64,000 nucleotides of DNA from Rothia mucilaginosa ATCC 25296 (GCF_000175615.1 NZ_ACVO01000015.1:124001-188000); one strand, 5' to 3'; shown: positions 7,243-16,245, counted from the stretch's first letter. A program made the numbers and translations. The notes: generated by a model not told the origin, from the sequence alone.

Positions 7243-10044
7243 GTGCCCGCTCAGGCAAAGACCGGAAAAGCCCTGCTGATTGTGGAGTCTCCCTCCAAGG
7301 TCAAAACCATTAGCAGCTACCTCGGCGAGGACTACCTTGTCGACTCGTCCATGGGCCATATCCGCGACCTTCCGCAGCCCTCCGAACTGCCCGAAAACCT
7401 CAAAAAGAGCCCCGTCGGCAAGTTCGCTGTCAACGTTGAAGAGAACTTCGAACCCTACTACGTGGTCAACCCCGACAAGAAGAAAAAGGTCGCCGAACTC
7501 AAGCGCAAGCTCAAAGAAGTAGACGCGCTCTACCTGGCAACCGATGGTGACCGCGAAGGTGAAGCCATCGCATGGCACCTGAAGGAAGTCCTCAAGCCCA
7601 AGGTACCCGTCTACCGCATGACCTTCCCCGAAATCACCCGGGAAGCCATTCAGCGTGCCTTCGGCGAACTGCGCGACATCGACCTGCACCTGGTCGACGC
7701 GCAGGAAACCCGCCGCATCCTCGACCGCATCTACGGTTACGAAATTTCCCCCGTACTCTGGCGCAAGGTCGGCCGCGGCCTCTCCGCAGGCCGCGTGCAG
7801 TCCGTCGCAACCCGCCTCGTGGTTGAGCGCGAACGCGAACGCATGGCATTCGTCGCCGCCAACTACTGGGACCTGACCGGACGCTTCCTGACCGCAGCCT
7901 CCGAAGGCTTCGACGCCAAGCTGGTCGCCGTAGACGGCAACCGCATCGCCACCGGCAAGGACTTCGCCGACAACGGCACCCTCAACACCTCCAAGGTCAC
8001 CCACCTGAACGAGGAAGCCGCCCGTGCGCTCGCCGCAGCCCTGCAGTCCGCCGCGTTCTCGGTACGCTCCGTTGAGACCAAGCCGTACAAGCGCCGCCCG
8101 GCAGCGCCGTTCACCACCTCCACCCTGCAGCAGGAAGCCGCACGTAAGCTGCGTTTCTCCTCCCGCGTGACCATGCAGGTGGCGCAGCGCCTCTACGAAA
8201 ACGGTTACATCACCTACATGCGTACCGACTCGGTCGCACTGAGCGAGCAGGCGATCTCCGCCGCACGCCGCCAGGCATCCGAGCTGTACGGCGCAGAATT
8301 CGTGCCCTCCGCACCGCGCGTGTACACCTCCAAGAGCAAGAACGCGCAGGAAGCCCACGAAGCAATCCGCCCCGCCGGTGACACCTTCCGCACCCCGGAC
8401 GCTGTGCGCGGCTCCCTGTCCAACGACGAGTTCCGCCTCTACGAACTGATCTGGAAGCGTACCGTCGCCTCCCAGATGGCTGACGCGACCGGTTCCACCG
8501 CCTCCGTGCGCCTGGGCGCCGTGGCATCTAACGGCCAGGACGCCGAGTTTGCTGCATCCGGTACCGTCATCACCTTCCGCGGCTTCCTCGCCGCCTACGA
8601 GGAGGGCGTTGACGCATCCCGCGTGGCTGAGCGTGAGGCGAAGGACGCTGAGAAGCGCCTGCCGAACCTGACCACCGGCGAGGCACTGACCGCCGAGGCG
8701 ATTGAACCCGCCGGCCACGAGACCCTGCCGCCTCCGCGCTACACCGAGGCGTCCCTCGTGAAGACCCTGGACGAGCTGGGCATTGGCCGCCCGTCCACCT
8801 ACGCGGCGGTTATTTCGACCATCATGGACCGCGGATACGTGAACGTTCGTTCTGGTTCGCTGATTCCGTCTTGGATTGCTTTCTCCGTGGTGCGCCTGCT
8901 CGAATCCAGCTTCGGCCCCTACGTGAACTACGAGTTCACCGCCCAGATGGAAGAAGACCTCGACCGCATCGCACGCGGCGAAGAATCCCGCGTCGAATGG
9001 CTGGGCGAGTTCTACTTCGGCGGCGGCTCCAAGCGCGGCCTGAAGCCCATCGTCGACAACCTCGGCGAGATTGACGCCCGCAGCATCAACTCCATCCCGA
9101 TCGCGGACGGCATTGTGCTACGCGTGGGCAAGTTCGGCCCCTACCTGGAAGCCGAAGGCACCCTCGACACCGAGACCGGCGAACTGACCGAACCGATCCG
9201 CGCGAACGTACCCGCCGACCTGGCACCGGACGAACTGACCGAAGAGAAGGCACGCGAACTGCTCGAACAGGGCAAGTCTGACGGCCGCGTGCTCGGCGTT
9301 GATCCGGTCTCCGGCAACCAGATTGTGGCACGCGACGGCCGCTACGGCCCCTACGTCACCGAAGTCATCGAAGAGATGACCGAGGAGCAGATTCAGGCGT
9401 ACCTGGACGCGCAGCCGACCGAATACTACAAGAACGGCAAGCCCAAGCCGAAGAAGAAGCCGAAGCCCGCCAAGCCGCGCACCGCGTCCCTGTTCAAGTC
9501 CATGGACCTGGCGACCGTGACCCTGGAGCAGGCACTGCAGCTGATGAGCCTGCCGCGCGTGCTCGGTACCGACGCTGAGGGCGTGGAAATTACCGTGCAG
9601 AACGGCCGCTTTGGCCCGTACCTGAAGAAGGGCACGGACTCCCGCTCGATTGGCAGCGAAGACGAGATCTTCACGATTACGCTGGAACAGGCGCTGGAGA
9701 TTTACTCCCAGCCGAAGCAGCGCGGTCGTGCGGCGGCTAAGCCTCCGCTGGCTGAGCTGGGCGTGGACCCGGTCAGCGAGAAGAAGATCGTGGTGAAGGA
9801 CGGCCGCTTTGGCCCGTACATCACCGACGGTATTACGAACATTACGGTTCCGCGTGCGGAGTCGGTCGAGTCGCTGACCCACGAGCGTGCGGTGCAGCTG
9901 CTTGCTGACAAGCGTGCGAAGGGCCCGGTCAAGCGTAAGACCGCCGCGAAGAAGACCACCACGGCTAAGAAGACGACTGCAAAGTCTACTACCGCGAAGA
10001 AGACGACCACTCGTAAGACCGCGGCGAAGAAGACCGCCGAGTAA
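7243..10044 (+). CDS. topA: DNA topoisomerase I (type IA)
   Basis: 933 residues from a GTG with GAGGAG upstream. The enzyme relaxes negative supercoils by single-strand passage. The Toprim domain begins LLIVESPSKVKTI and carries the acidic TDGDREGE motif; the active-site tyrosine is Tyr325 in YITYMRTDS. Three or more C-terminal TopoI repeats are marked by NGRFGPYLK and DGRFGPYITDG, with lysine-rich linkers. The last 37 residues are almost all Lys, Ala and Thr in AAKKT-type repeats, the actinobacterial DNA-binding tail that aids processivity. The gene is followed by a terminator of which an extra copy lies 1.17 kb downstream. Confidence 0.97.
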   Translation: MPAQAKTGKALLIVESPSKVKTISSYLGEDYLVDSSMGHIRDLPQPSELPENLKKSPVGKFAVNVEENFEPYYVVNPDKKKKVAELKRKLKEVDALYLATDGDREGEAIAWHLKEVLKPKVPVYRMTFPEITREAIQRAFGELRDIDLHLVDAQETRRILDRIYGYEISPVLWRKVGRGLSAGRVQSVATRLVVERERERMAFVAANYWDLTGRFLTAASEGFDAKLVAVDGNRIATGKDFADNGTLNTSKVTHLNEEAARALAAALQSAAFSVRSVETKPYKRRPAAPFTTSTLQQEAARKLRFSSRVTMQVAQRLYENGYITYMRTDSVALSEQAISAARRQASELYGAEFVPSAPRVYTSKSKNAQEAHEAIRPAGDTFRTPDAVRGSLSNDEFRLYELIWKRTVASQMADATGSTASVRLGAVASNGQDAEFAASGTVITFRGFLAAYEEGVDASRVAEREAKDAEKRLPNLTTGEALTAEAIEPAGHETLPPPRYTEASLVKTLDELGIGRPSTYAAVISTIMDRGYVNVRSGSLIPSWIAFSVVRLLESSFGPYVNYEFTAQMEEDLDRIARGEESRVEWLGEFYFGGGSKRGLKPIVDNLGEIDARSINSIPIADGIVLRVGKFGPYLEAEGTLDTETGELTEPIRANVPADLAPDELTEEKARELLEQGKSDGRVLGVDPVSGNQIVARDGRYGPYVTEVIEEMTEEQIQAYLDAQPTEYYKNGKPKPKKKPKPAKPRTASLFKSMDLATVTLEQALQLMSLPRVLGTDAEGVEITVQNGRFGPYLKKGTDSRSIGSEDEIFTITLEQALEIYSQPKQRGRAAAKPPLAELGVDPVSEKKIVVKDGRFGPYITDGITNITVPRAESVESLTHERAVQLLADKRAKGPVKRKTAAKKTTTAKKTTAKSTTAKKTTTRKTAAKKTAE

Positions 10045-10056
10045 CGCTTCTACCTG

Positions 10057-10245
10057 AAGGCGCAGGATGCGTCCCGAACCCCTTAGTGGGGTGGGGCGCC
10101 TCCTGCGCCTTTTGCGTGCTCGGGCTTTTGCGTGCCCGAGGAATGGGTGCCCGGCGCGTTTTTGTGCCCGCGCTGCGTTTTTTAGGCTTGCGCTGTGTTT
10201 TTATGCCCTCGCTGTGCTGATGCTGGGCATCCGCCCGGATTGTTT
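10057..10245. repeat. Left direct repeat flanking an AT-rich islet
   Basis: Two blocks of this segment recur on the far side of the next gene: 10057-10119 equals 11228-11290 (63 bp, perfect) and 10212-10245 equals 11308-11341 (34 bp, perfect). This copy has two extra stretches between the blocks, a 16-bp local duplication and about 66 bases of T-rich spacer. After 10245 the sequence changes sharply to AT-rich. Confidence 0.85.
10058..10113 (+). terminator. topA terminator, first copy
   Basis: AGGCGCAGGA (10058-10067) pairs with TCCTGCGCCT (10101-10110), followed by TTTT. The same 63 bases (10057-10119) recur without change at 11228-11290. Confidence 0.75.
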
Positions 10246-10256
10246 ACGGTACGCGG

Positions 10257-10286
10257 TTGTTCCCAGATATTTTGTAAAATTAAATA
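10257..10286 (+). promoter_or_regulatory. Possible promoter of the islet gene
   Basis: TTGTTC at 10257-10262 and TAAATA at 10281-10286 are 18 bases apart. The start codon lies at 10314 with GAGAGG at 10303-10308. The -35 match is only partial. Confidence 0.35.
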
Positions 10287-10313
10287 TGTATCTGAACTGA
10301 ACGAGAGGTGAAA

Positions 10314-11192
10314 ATGATAGAAAATTATTCTTGGGTTCCTTTGAGCATCCGGAACGGGGAAAGGGAGCCTTTTACTTTATCTGATACGATTCCAGAATCA
10401 GTAAAATCTATTATTAATAAGAATATAGATAATCTTCTGCGCGATATATCTCCAAATTTTGATTTCTTTTTTGCGCAAATGAGAATTTCTCCCGGTTTAA
10501 AATCTCATTCAATTCAAACGTTTTATAGTTACATGAGATCTAGTGAAGAAGCGTATCTGGATGGATTAGATTATATTTTGCACAGTGCAATGGATGAAAG
10601 TATCCGGAGTCTTCATTCTTATGAATCAGATATATTGAGAAAACTGATTAATATGAAAGAAATATTGCGACGTGCAAATGTAAACTGGGATATTTTAATG
10701 ACCTCCGACAAAACTATAGTATATTTGGAGCGTCGAGTTATGCCTGAGGTTCAGGAACGCTACGATATAGTTGCTGAATCTGTTCCAGAGCTTGCTGGAA
10801 GCCATCTAAGGAATAGTTGGAAAAATGCATATATGCACGGTGGAAGCTACAAAGAGGCGTGGGAGTATGCACGTAAAGCCGTGGAGTGTATGCTGACCCC
10901 TATTGTTAGTCCGAATAACCGAAGGGCTACCATATCATCTCTTATACGAGATTTGGCGGCGAAGCCTGAAAAGTGGGTATGTACAATACCAGCAGACAGC
11001 AATGAAGAATCTGTTGGAAAATTTATATCTCTAGTAAAGATGATGCCCTACGAACCAGGACATCACGGTCAGGAACCTACTGAAATATCGGAAAAGGAAG
11101 CGCAACTACAGGCAACCATTGCAATAACAATTTGTCAGATTCTACATGATGGAGGTCTGGTTCTTAAAAGCGAAGAAGAGCAATCAGAATAA
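10314..11192 (+). CDS. Unknown AT-rich islet protein with a possible HEPN-like C-terminal half
   Basis: 292 residues, not recognised by name. It is predicted soluble and without signal peptide. The second half has a helical layout, SHLRNSWKNAYM, then SYKEAWEYARKAVECML, then PNNRRATISSLIRDL, and ends with QATIAITICQILHDGG. This resembles uncharacterised actinobacterial proteins with HEPN- or AbiV-like helices, a fold common in abortive-infection RNases, but the usual R-x4-6-H motif is not clear, so a function is not assigned. The ATG at 10314 has GAGAGG 6 bases upstream. Base composition is far lower in GC than its neighbours, and the gene is bracketed by duplicated topA terminator sequence, so it is almost certainly acquired. 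Confidence 0.6.
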   Translation: MIENYSWVPLSIRNGEREPFTLSDTIPESVKSIINKNIDNLLRDISPNFDFFFAQMRISPGLKSHSIQTFYSYMRSSEEAYLDGLDYILHSAMDESIRSLHSYESDILRKLINMKEILRRANVNWDILMTSDKTIVYLERRVMPEVQERYDIVAESVPELAGSHLRNSWKNAYMHGGSYKEAWEYARKAVECMLTPIVSPNNRRATISSLIRDLAAKPEKWVCTIPADSNEESVGKFISLVKMMPYEPGHHGQEPTEISEKEAQLQATIAITICQILHDGGLVLKSEEEQSE

Positions 11193-11227
11193 TTGAAAAC
11201 TTTGATTAGCTGTTTTGCGTTTGCCTA

Positions 11228-11341
11228 AAGGCGCAGGATGCGTCCCGAACCCCTTAGTGGGGTGGGGCGCCTCCTGCGCCTTTTGCGTGCCCGAGGAATG
11301 TGTATGCCTGTGCTGATGCTGGGCATCCGCCCGGATTGTTT
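11228..11341. repeat. Right direct repeat flanking the AT-rich islet
   Basis: This is the second copy of the topA downstream region, more compact than the left copy. It includes a complete terminator (11229-11284) that now ends the islet gene. The two 63- and 34-bp blocks are identical to their left partners, so the duplication is recent or kept uniform by recombination. Confidence 0.85.
11229..11284 (+). terminator. Second copy of the topA terminator
   Basis: The hairpin is identical to that at 10058-10113 and lies 36 bases after the stop codon of the islet gene. Confidence 0.7.
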
Positions 11342-11441
11342 GCGGAGTGAGCCGCGCCTCTGACAGACTGGAAGAGGCGCCGCACCTGCGGTACCGCACA
11401 CAGACGATATCCCGCCGCGCGGCGGGGGAGGGGAGCGCATC

Positions 11442-12413
11442 GTGCGCCTGGGAGTTCTGGATGTCGGGTCGAATACGGTCCACCTGCTACTGATTGACGG
11501 CAGCCCTGGAGCGCGCCCCGAACCGTACGCGTCGCACAAGATTCCGCTGCAGCTCGTGCAGTACCTCGACGCTGAGGGCAACATTTCGCAGGAGGGCGCG
11601 GACGCGCTGACCCGCTTCGTGACTAGCGCCCGCGACTTCGCGATCGAGAATGAGGCGGAGGACCTGCTGGCGTTTTCTACGAGCGCTATCCGTGAGGCGG
11701 GTAATGGTGCGGCGGTGCTGCATCAGGTGCGTGAGCAGACCGGTGTGAGCCTGAACGGTATTTCGGGTGATCAGGAGGCAGCGATTACGTACTTTGCGGT
11801 GCGCCGCTGGCAGGGCTGGGGCGCGGGCCGCATCCTTGATTTTGATATTGGTGGCGGTTCTTTTGAGTTTTCGACGGGTACGAATGCGTTGCCGGATGCG
11901 GCGATGAGCGTGCCGTTGGGGGCGGGCCGTCTGACGCGTGAGTTTTTTGATGAGCAGCCGCCGAAGCCGAAGCAGGTGAAGCGTCTGCGTAAGTATGTGC
12001 GTGAGCAGATCGCCCCGGTTGCGGAGAATCTGCTACGTTATGGTGCGCCGGATATGACGGTGGGTACGTCGAAGACGTTCCGTTCGTTGGCGCGTATTTG
12101 TGGTGCGGCGCCGTATTCGGCGGGCCCGCATGTGAAGCGTGAGATGCATTTGCAGGATTTGCGCCTGTGGACTCGTCGTATGGAGGCGATGACGGTGTCT
12201 GAGCGTAGCGATTTGCCGGGTGTTTCGAAGGCGCGTGCGGAGCAGATGCTGGCGGGCGCTATCGCTGCGGAGGCGGCGATGGAGGCGTTTGGGGTTGAGA
12301 CGATGCGTGTGTGCCCGTGGGCGCTGCGTGAGGGCCTGATCCTGAAGCGTATTGAGCACCTGGCGGAGGGTACGGGTACTCCGGTCAACCCGAAGACCCT
12401 CCTGGGTGAGTAG
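11442..12413 (+). CDS. Ppx/GppA-family exopolyphosphatase / pppGpp phosphohydrolase
   Basis: 323 residues from a GTG preceded by GGGGAGGGGAG. The ASKHA phosphate-binding loops are LGVLDVGSNTVHLLLIDG at the N-terminus and FDIGGGSFEFSTG near residue 140. FSTSAIREAGNG and the PLGAGRLTREFF segment are family marks. The length is that of the short actinobacterial Ppx1/Ppx2 type without the C-terminal HD domain of E. coli Ppx. It probably hydrolyses polyphosphate or pppGpp; the two cannot be told apart by eye. It is an ordinary-composition gene lying between two AT-rich islets. Confidence 0.85.
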   Translation: MRLGVLDVGSNTVHLLLIDGSPGARPEPYASHKIPLQLVQYLDAEGNISQEGADALTRFVTSARDFAIENEAEDLLAFSTSAIREAGNGAAVLHQVREQTGVSLNGISGDQEAAITYFAVRRWQGWGAGRILDFDIGGGSFEFSTGTNALPDAAMSVPLGAGRLTREFFDEQPPKPKQVKRLRKYVREQIAPVAENLLRYGAPDMTVGTSKTFRSLARICGAAPYSAGPHVKREMHLQDLRLWTRRMEAMTVSERSDLPGVSKARAEQMLAGAIAAEAAMEAFGVETMRVCPWALREGLILKRIEHLAEGTGTPVNPKTLLGE

Positions 12414-12426
12414 AACATGATGATGA

Positions 12427-12467
12427 ACCCCGCAGGCTGATGCGTAATGGGCACCGGCCTGCGGGGT
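12427..12467 (+). terminator. Terminator of the ppx/gppA gene
   Basis: ACCCCGCAGGC (12427-12437) pairs with GCCTGCGGGGT (12457-12467), followed closely by CTTTTCTTTT. Confidence 0.75.
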
Positions 12468-12523
12468 CACCGCTTTTCTTTTGTATATAACCCGCCGACA
12501 AAGATGTAGGAAAGGAAAATTCG

Positions 12524-14095
12524 TTGGAAGTTCAAGATGTAATCGACAAAGTTAATGCTTCTTACAATATTGATAAAGTAAATAAAATATGGGGAGAAAA
12601 CCATGAAGAGAAACGGAAGGAAATATTCTGGAGGAATGTTTTAAGAATTCCATTGCGAGTATTTCTTGGATTTTCCATTATGTATTTTTCTCCATTTATT
12701 TTTAATCTTCTTACTATTATCAAATCGCCGGAAAAGGTAGATAGTGTTTTATGGGCATTAATTCGGGTATTTTTTAATTCCCCATATTATATTTTCGATT
12801 TAAGGATTGGCATTATTGCGTCAATTGCGAGTTTGCTTCTGAGTCTTTTTGTTAGTGTTGGGAAGTTTGCGGATGGTGCGGGCGGTATTAATGGTGAAGC
12901 CCGACGTGCCGCATATAGGCAGTTTGCTAGAGTTGTGGGCTATATTGTTTTTGGCGTATTTGTAATTGTTTTTTGGCACGGTCTTCTGGCCGGGTATCTC
13001 CAGGGGGTATCTTACGCGCCTGAATTTTTTGGTGATTGGGCTAATGGTCCAGGATGGGGGAAACAGATTGTTTCGCCGGATATAAAACTTGAAAGATATG
13101 CCGATATTCCTTTATGGACATTGATATTTTTTGCATGGTTTACCCTGTCATCTTCCTTAATGTTAACGTATAACGAAAATGATATCTTGATAAAGTATGC
13201 ATCAATTTTGCAGAGAGTTAAATATGCTTCTGAGGTTCAAGGTGTATCTGTTGAGTTGGCTTATAGAATTATCGATAAAGAACGTGTAGGCAGTAATCAT
13301 AAATTAAACTTTATGAATCAAAGAATCAGTGCGAGTGAGCAAGATGTTTCCAGGTCTAATAACGAAGTGGTCTATGAATTTAACCGTATAGTTTCTCGAA
13401 ATAGGGGTTACACTGGGTTCGATATCAAAGACGCCTTTTGGATTTATTTTTCTGGTGTTGAATGGGTAAAGATTATCGTACCCTGGCTGGCTTCGCTTCT
13501 CTTTGCTCAAACTATGCCTAGGGAGAGCGGTTTTATATTCGTAACTTTTGTTACATTGCTTGTCGTTCTCTGCGTATATGCTGGCCTCAGTTCTGGAACA
13601 TACTTATTCAATGAGATATATAGGTTTAATGTACTCAATATTAAGAAGGGTAAGCAGAAAGTCTTTGAATTTTTTAGGTTTTACTTCTTTAGGATATTTG
13701 AGGGTGTAATGGTGTGGATGCTAGTTTCTCTGATATCTATTTATGTAATCGAAGCTTTCGTTGTGGAGATAGCTAAGCTGATTGAGGGGCAAGAAACCTT
13801 CTGGGAATCTCATAGCGGATCAGCTATCTTTGTGTTTTTTGCGATTAGTTTGATTATTACCTGTATTATTATTTCTTATGTAAATAAGACGATTCGAAAG
13901 AGTCTTGCTCTAGCTATTGAAAGCTTTATTTCTGATAATTATTCGAATGAGATGAAAATGGTCTTAAGGGATGACGGAGAGAGCTCTCTTGAAGATAGTG
14001 TAGATTGTGTATTAGCTACATATGTATATTGCTTGGTGAAAAATAGTGGTGAAATATATTCTGAATATAAATATGAATCGGATTCTATTGGCTAG
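12524..14095 (+). CDS. AT-rich polytopic membrane protein of unknown function
   Basis: 523 residues, not recognised. The start is a TTG with AGGAAAGG about 10 bases upstream. A short soluble N-terminus (residues 1-35) precedes about eight hydrophobic segments: near residues 40-65, 90-115, 132-160, 193-215, then a 90-residue cytoplasmic-looking loop, then 313-335, 340-360, 385-415 and 440-462, and a 60-residue acidic tail. No transport or enzyme motif was found. GC content is far below the window average and codons are rich in A/T, as in the next gene and the one at 10314, so it belongs to the acquired material downstream of the ppx terminator. Confidence 0.6.
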   Translation: MEVQDVIDKVNASYNIDKVNKIWGENHEEKRKEIFWRNVLRIPLRVFLGFSIMYFSPFIFNLLTIIKSPEKVDSVLWALIRVFFNSPYYIFDLRIGIIASIASLLLSLFVSVGKFADGAGGINGEARRAAYRQFARVVGYIVFGVFVIVFWHGLLAGYLQGVSYAPEFFGDWANGPGWGKQIVSPDIKLERYADIPLWTLIFFAWFTLSSSLMLTYNENDILIKYASILQRVKYASEVQGVSVELAYRIIDKERVGSNHKLNFMNQRISASEQDVSRSNNEVVYEFNRIVSRNRGYTGFDIKDAFWIYFSGVEWVKIIVPWLASLLFAQTMPRESGFIFVTFVTLLVVLCVYAGLSSGTYLFNEIYRFNVLNIKKGKQKVFEFFRFYFFRIFEGVMVWMLVSLISIYVIEAFVVEIAKLIEGQETFWESHSGSAIFVFFAISLIITCIIISYVNKTIRKSLALAIESFISDNYSNEMKMVLRDDGESSLEDSVDCVLATYVYCLVKNSGEIYSEYKYESDSIG

Positions 14096-14237
14096 GTGTC
14101 TACCTTGCATATTGTTCTAGGTGTCATGTATTTGAGATTTTAGGGATAATTTTATTATATTTAATTAGGGGCTATTGGAAATATGAATTTTTAGCCATAG
14201 TAATTAATTGACAATACTAGGAAAGGAACAATCACCG

Positions 14238-15359
14238 ATGACGAACCAACTACTGTTAGCGCAGGTGCTGGCTGAGGGATTCAGCTGGGACTATCTCTGG
14301 CACTGGACCCATGACCAGGAACTTGGCAAATCGTTTGTCTCTGCTTCTGCGACAGTTATTGCCGCAATTATTGCTGTCATTGGCGTCGGTTTGACAGCTC
14401 GTAGGGCGACGCAACAGATGGAACTCTCCAAGCAAGGGACGCCTCCTGAGCTAACCCGGTACAAAGAATGGCTCGAGGTCTCTGAGCGGTATATGAAACT
14501 TGTAGGAGTCCCGGATACGGGTAACCTCGTAGAAATATCGGAAGAGTACCGGGAAATTGAATCTTCGCGAAAGGAAGCTCTCACACGTGCGGTCTGGGAG
14601 AGGAGAGTTCTTTCCGCCTGCCCTAATGTACGCGGACAGAAGCGGCTCCTAAACATTCCGGCAAGTATGGTTATACATGGTGATAAAGAAATTGGTCCTC
14701 TACCAAATTTTAGATACGGTATATATCTCTGGCTGGAGATTCTAATCATTGCTCCTGTATTTGTGGGGATATTGATTACACTATTTGCCCTAACTGGTAC
14801 ATATATTATTTACCTTCTATCGGATAAAGGAGATAAAGCTTGGGTGACTGTATCTTTTGTTTTTCTTTTTTTGTTTTGTCTGTATGGTCTAATCTTTTGG
14901 ATTAATCTAGCCGAGTCCTCACGGATGAGCCTATCAGGAGAAAGGTTTGCTGAGTATGGCTATCTCCGAATTCTTCAGGAGAACCTGCCACGCGATAAAT
15001 TTGAGAATTTATTCAAATCTTCCATGAATAAAATTAATAATTCGCAGAGATATGTCTTTGCTCTCTTGGATGAGAATTATCGCAATTTTATTTATTGTCC
15101 TAAATGGATAGATTCTAAATATTTTTCTGTTATAGAACCGTTTATTCTTGGTTCCCCATATTGGCTTTTGAATATTGGGCACAGGGCTCGTGGATATAAC
15201 TATGGTGAGTATAAACCGGAAATTTTTGGAATTTCAGAGAAAAATTTGAAGGATGAACAAACCGAGCAAGATGAAAATCTGAAAGGTAAAAATACTTCTA
15301 TTAGTAGGCGGATGGCTCTGTGGATTTCTAAAAGGTGGGAATCTCTGAACCGTGGTTAA
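14238..15359 (+). CDS. AT-rich membrane-anchored protein of unknown function
   Basis: 373 residues from the ATG at 14238, with GGAAAGGA about 10 bases upstream; a TTG at 14208 is less likely. One N-terminal membrane helix (about residues 32-50, ASATVIAAIIAVIGVGL) is followed by a charged cytoplasmic region, then two more helices near residues 165-195 and 205-230, and a soluble C-terminal half with a lysine-rich end. The first 350 bases are noticeably richer in GC than the rest, which suggests a mosaic gene. No family was recognised. It lies 142 bases after the preceding AT-rich gene and may be cotranscribed with it. Confidence 0.6.
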   Translation: MTNQLLLAQVLAEGFSWDYLWHWTHDQELGKSFVSASATVIAAIIAVIGVGLTARRATQQMELSKQGTPPELTRYKEWLEVSERYMKLVGVPDTGNLVEISEEYREIESSRKEALTRAVWERRVLSACPNVRGQKRLLNIPASMVIHGDKEIGPLPNFRYGIYLWLEILIIAPVFVGILITLFALTGTYIIYLLSDKGDKAWVTVSFVFLFLFCLYGLIFWINLAESSRMSLSGERFAEYGYLRILQENLPRDKFENLFKSSMNKINNSQRYVFALLDENYRNFIYCPKWIDSKYFSVIEPFILGSPYWLLNIGHRARGYNYGEYKPEIFGISEKNLKDEQTEQDENLKGKNTSISRRMALWISKRWESLNRG

Positions 15360-15633
15360 TAAATTTTGGCTAGATTTCCGTCTTCTATAGCTTCTCTCTA
15401 TGGAGATCTATAAATAGTGCAGGAAAATCAGGCGACCCCGGACGCACACGTATCCGGTGCTGACCCCTCGTTTCTTAGGGGAATTTTATCGCCATCTTGA
15501 TACAATTTCAGAGGAGGTAATTAGCAGACAGAAGGGTTGGAGCATGTTATTAATGTACGGCAGAACTTTTTCACAATAAAACGTAGCGGCACAACAAGAG
15601 AAATAATTTTACGAGAGACTATTGGAGGCATCG
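15360..15633. other. Non-coding stretch with a decayed terminator copy
   Basis: 274 bases without a credible gene. Positions 15424-15475 are a degenerate copy of the terminator at 16208-16245. A purine-rich AGAGGAGG near 15511 looks like a ribosome site but no open frame of useful length follows, so it may be the relic of a lost gene. Confidence 0.45.
15424..15475. repeat. Degenerate copy of the ClC-gene terminator
   Basis: ACCCCGGACGCACAC is shared exactly with the functional terminator at 16202-16256, apart from its first base, and the flanking AAAA, GGCG and CCCCT blocks also align. The second stem arm has decayed and would no longer pair well. It brackets the small membrane-protein gene at 15634-16182 on the left. 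Confidence 0.65.
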
Positions 15634-16182
15634 ATGGCATTTCTGGGCTACAACAAAGACGAAAAGTTAGAATTTAACTATAAGAGGACCTGCGGGTTGT
15701 GGCTAATTGCGGTGGCGGCAGTTATCGCAATAGCCACCATGACCGGAGGAAAACAAATAATAAACATGCAAGTATTCAGCATTGGGTACGTCGTCAGCTT
15801 TTTCTCAATCAACATGAATAAAAAGGTGCTGAATAGACTAGCCGACGGCCCTTCGAGTAAATTTCAAAAGAAAGTATCTTCACGTGCCGTTATTCTATTG
15901 TTTGTCTTAATGGTTTTGCTGGGCGGCCCATTCTTCGCAACTGAAAATTGGAGATTGATCTGGTTGGGAGCGCTGATGGCAACCGCACTGCACTTCTTCC
16001 CATACTATTTTGTGCATGGAAAGTCAATGATATATCTGGGTCTTATCTGCGCCATCAACGTGTTTGCAGGATATATTTTTACCAACATCCCGTTAGAAGT
16101 AATCGCATATATCGACGCGGCGATTAAGCTCATCTTCGGAGTCTATCTGCTATTCCTTTCAAAGCCGTCAAAGCAAATTTAA
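15634..16182 (+). CDS. Small unknown membrane protein, possibly DUF6609-like
   Basis: 182 residues with about six hydrophobic segments and a short polar N-terminus (MAFLGYNKDEKLEFNYKRTC). The ATG at 15634 has GGAGG 5 bases upstream. A conserved-looking HFFPYYFVHGKSMIYLGLIC stretch lies in the fourth and fifth helices, with histidines at both ends, and recalls small DUF6609-type membrane proteins; this is weak recognition only. Moderately AT-rich, it is bracketed by two copies of a terminator and is probably an acquired single-gene islet. Confidence 0.6.
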   Translation: MAFLGYNKDEKLEFNYKRTCGLWLIAVAAVIAIATMTGGKQIINMQVFSIGYVVSFFSINMNKKVLNRLADGPSSKFQKKVSSRAVILLFVLMVLLGGPFFATENWRLIWLGALMATALHFFPYYFVHGKSMIYLGLICAINVFAGYIFTNIPLEVIAYIDAAIKLIFGVYLLFLSKPSKQI

Positions 16183-16207
16183 GGCAGTTCTTCGGCACAC
16201 CAAAACA

Positions 16208-16245
16208 GGGCGGCCCCGGACGCACACATGCATCCGGGGCCGCCC
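16208..16245. terminator. Bidirectional terminator between the islet gene and the ClC gene
   Basis: GGGCGGCCCCGGA (16208-16220) pairs perfectly with TCCGGGGCCGCCC (16233-16245). Both flanking genes converge on it. Confidence 0.75.

Noticed and set aside
10067..10300. 77-codon frame in the topA downstream repeat
   Set aside because: It covers the terminator hairpin and ends in the AT-rich junction; no ribosome site or homology.
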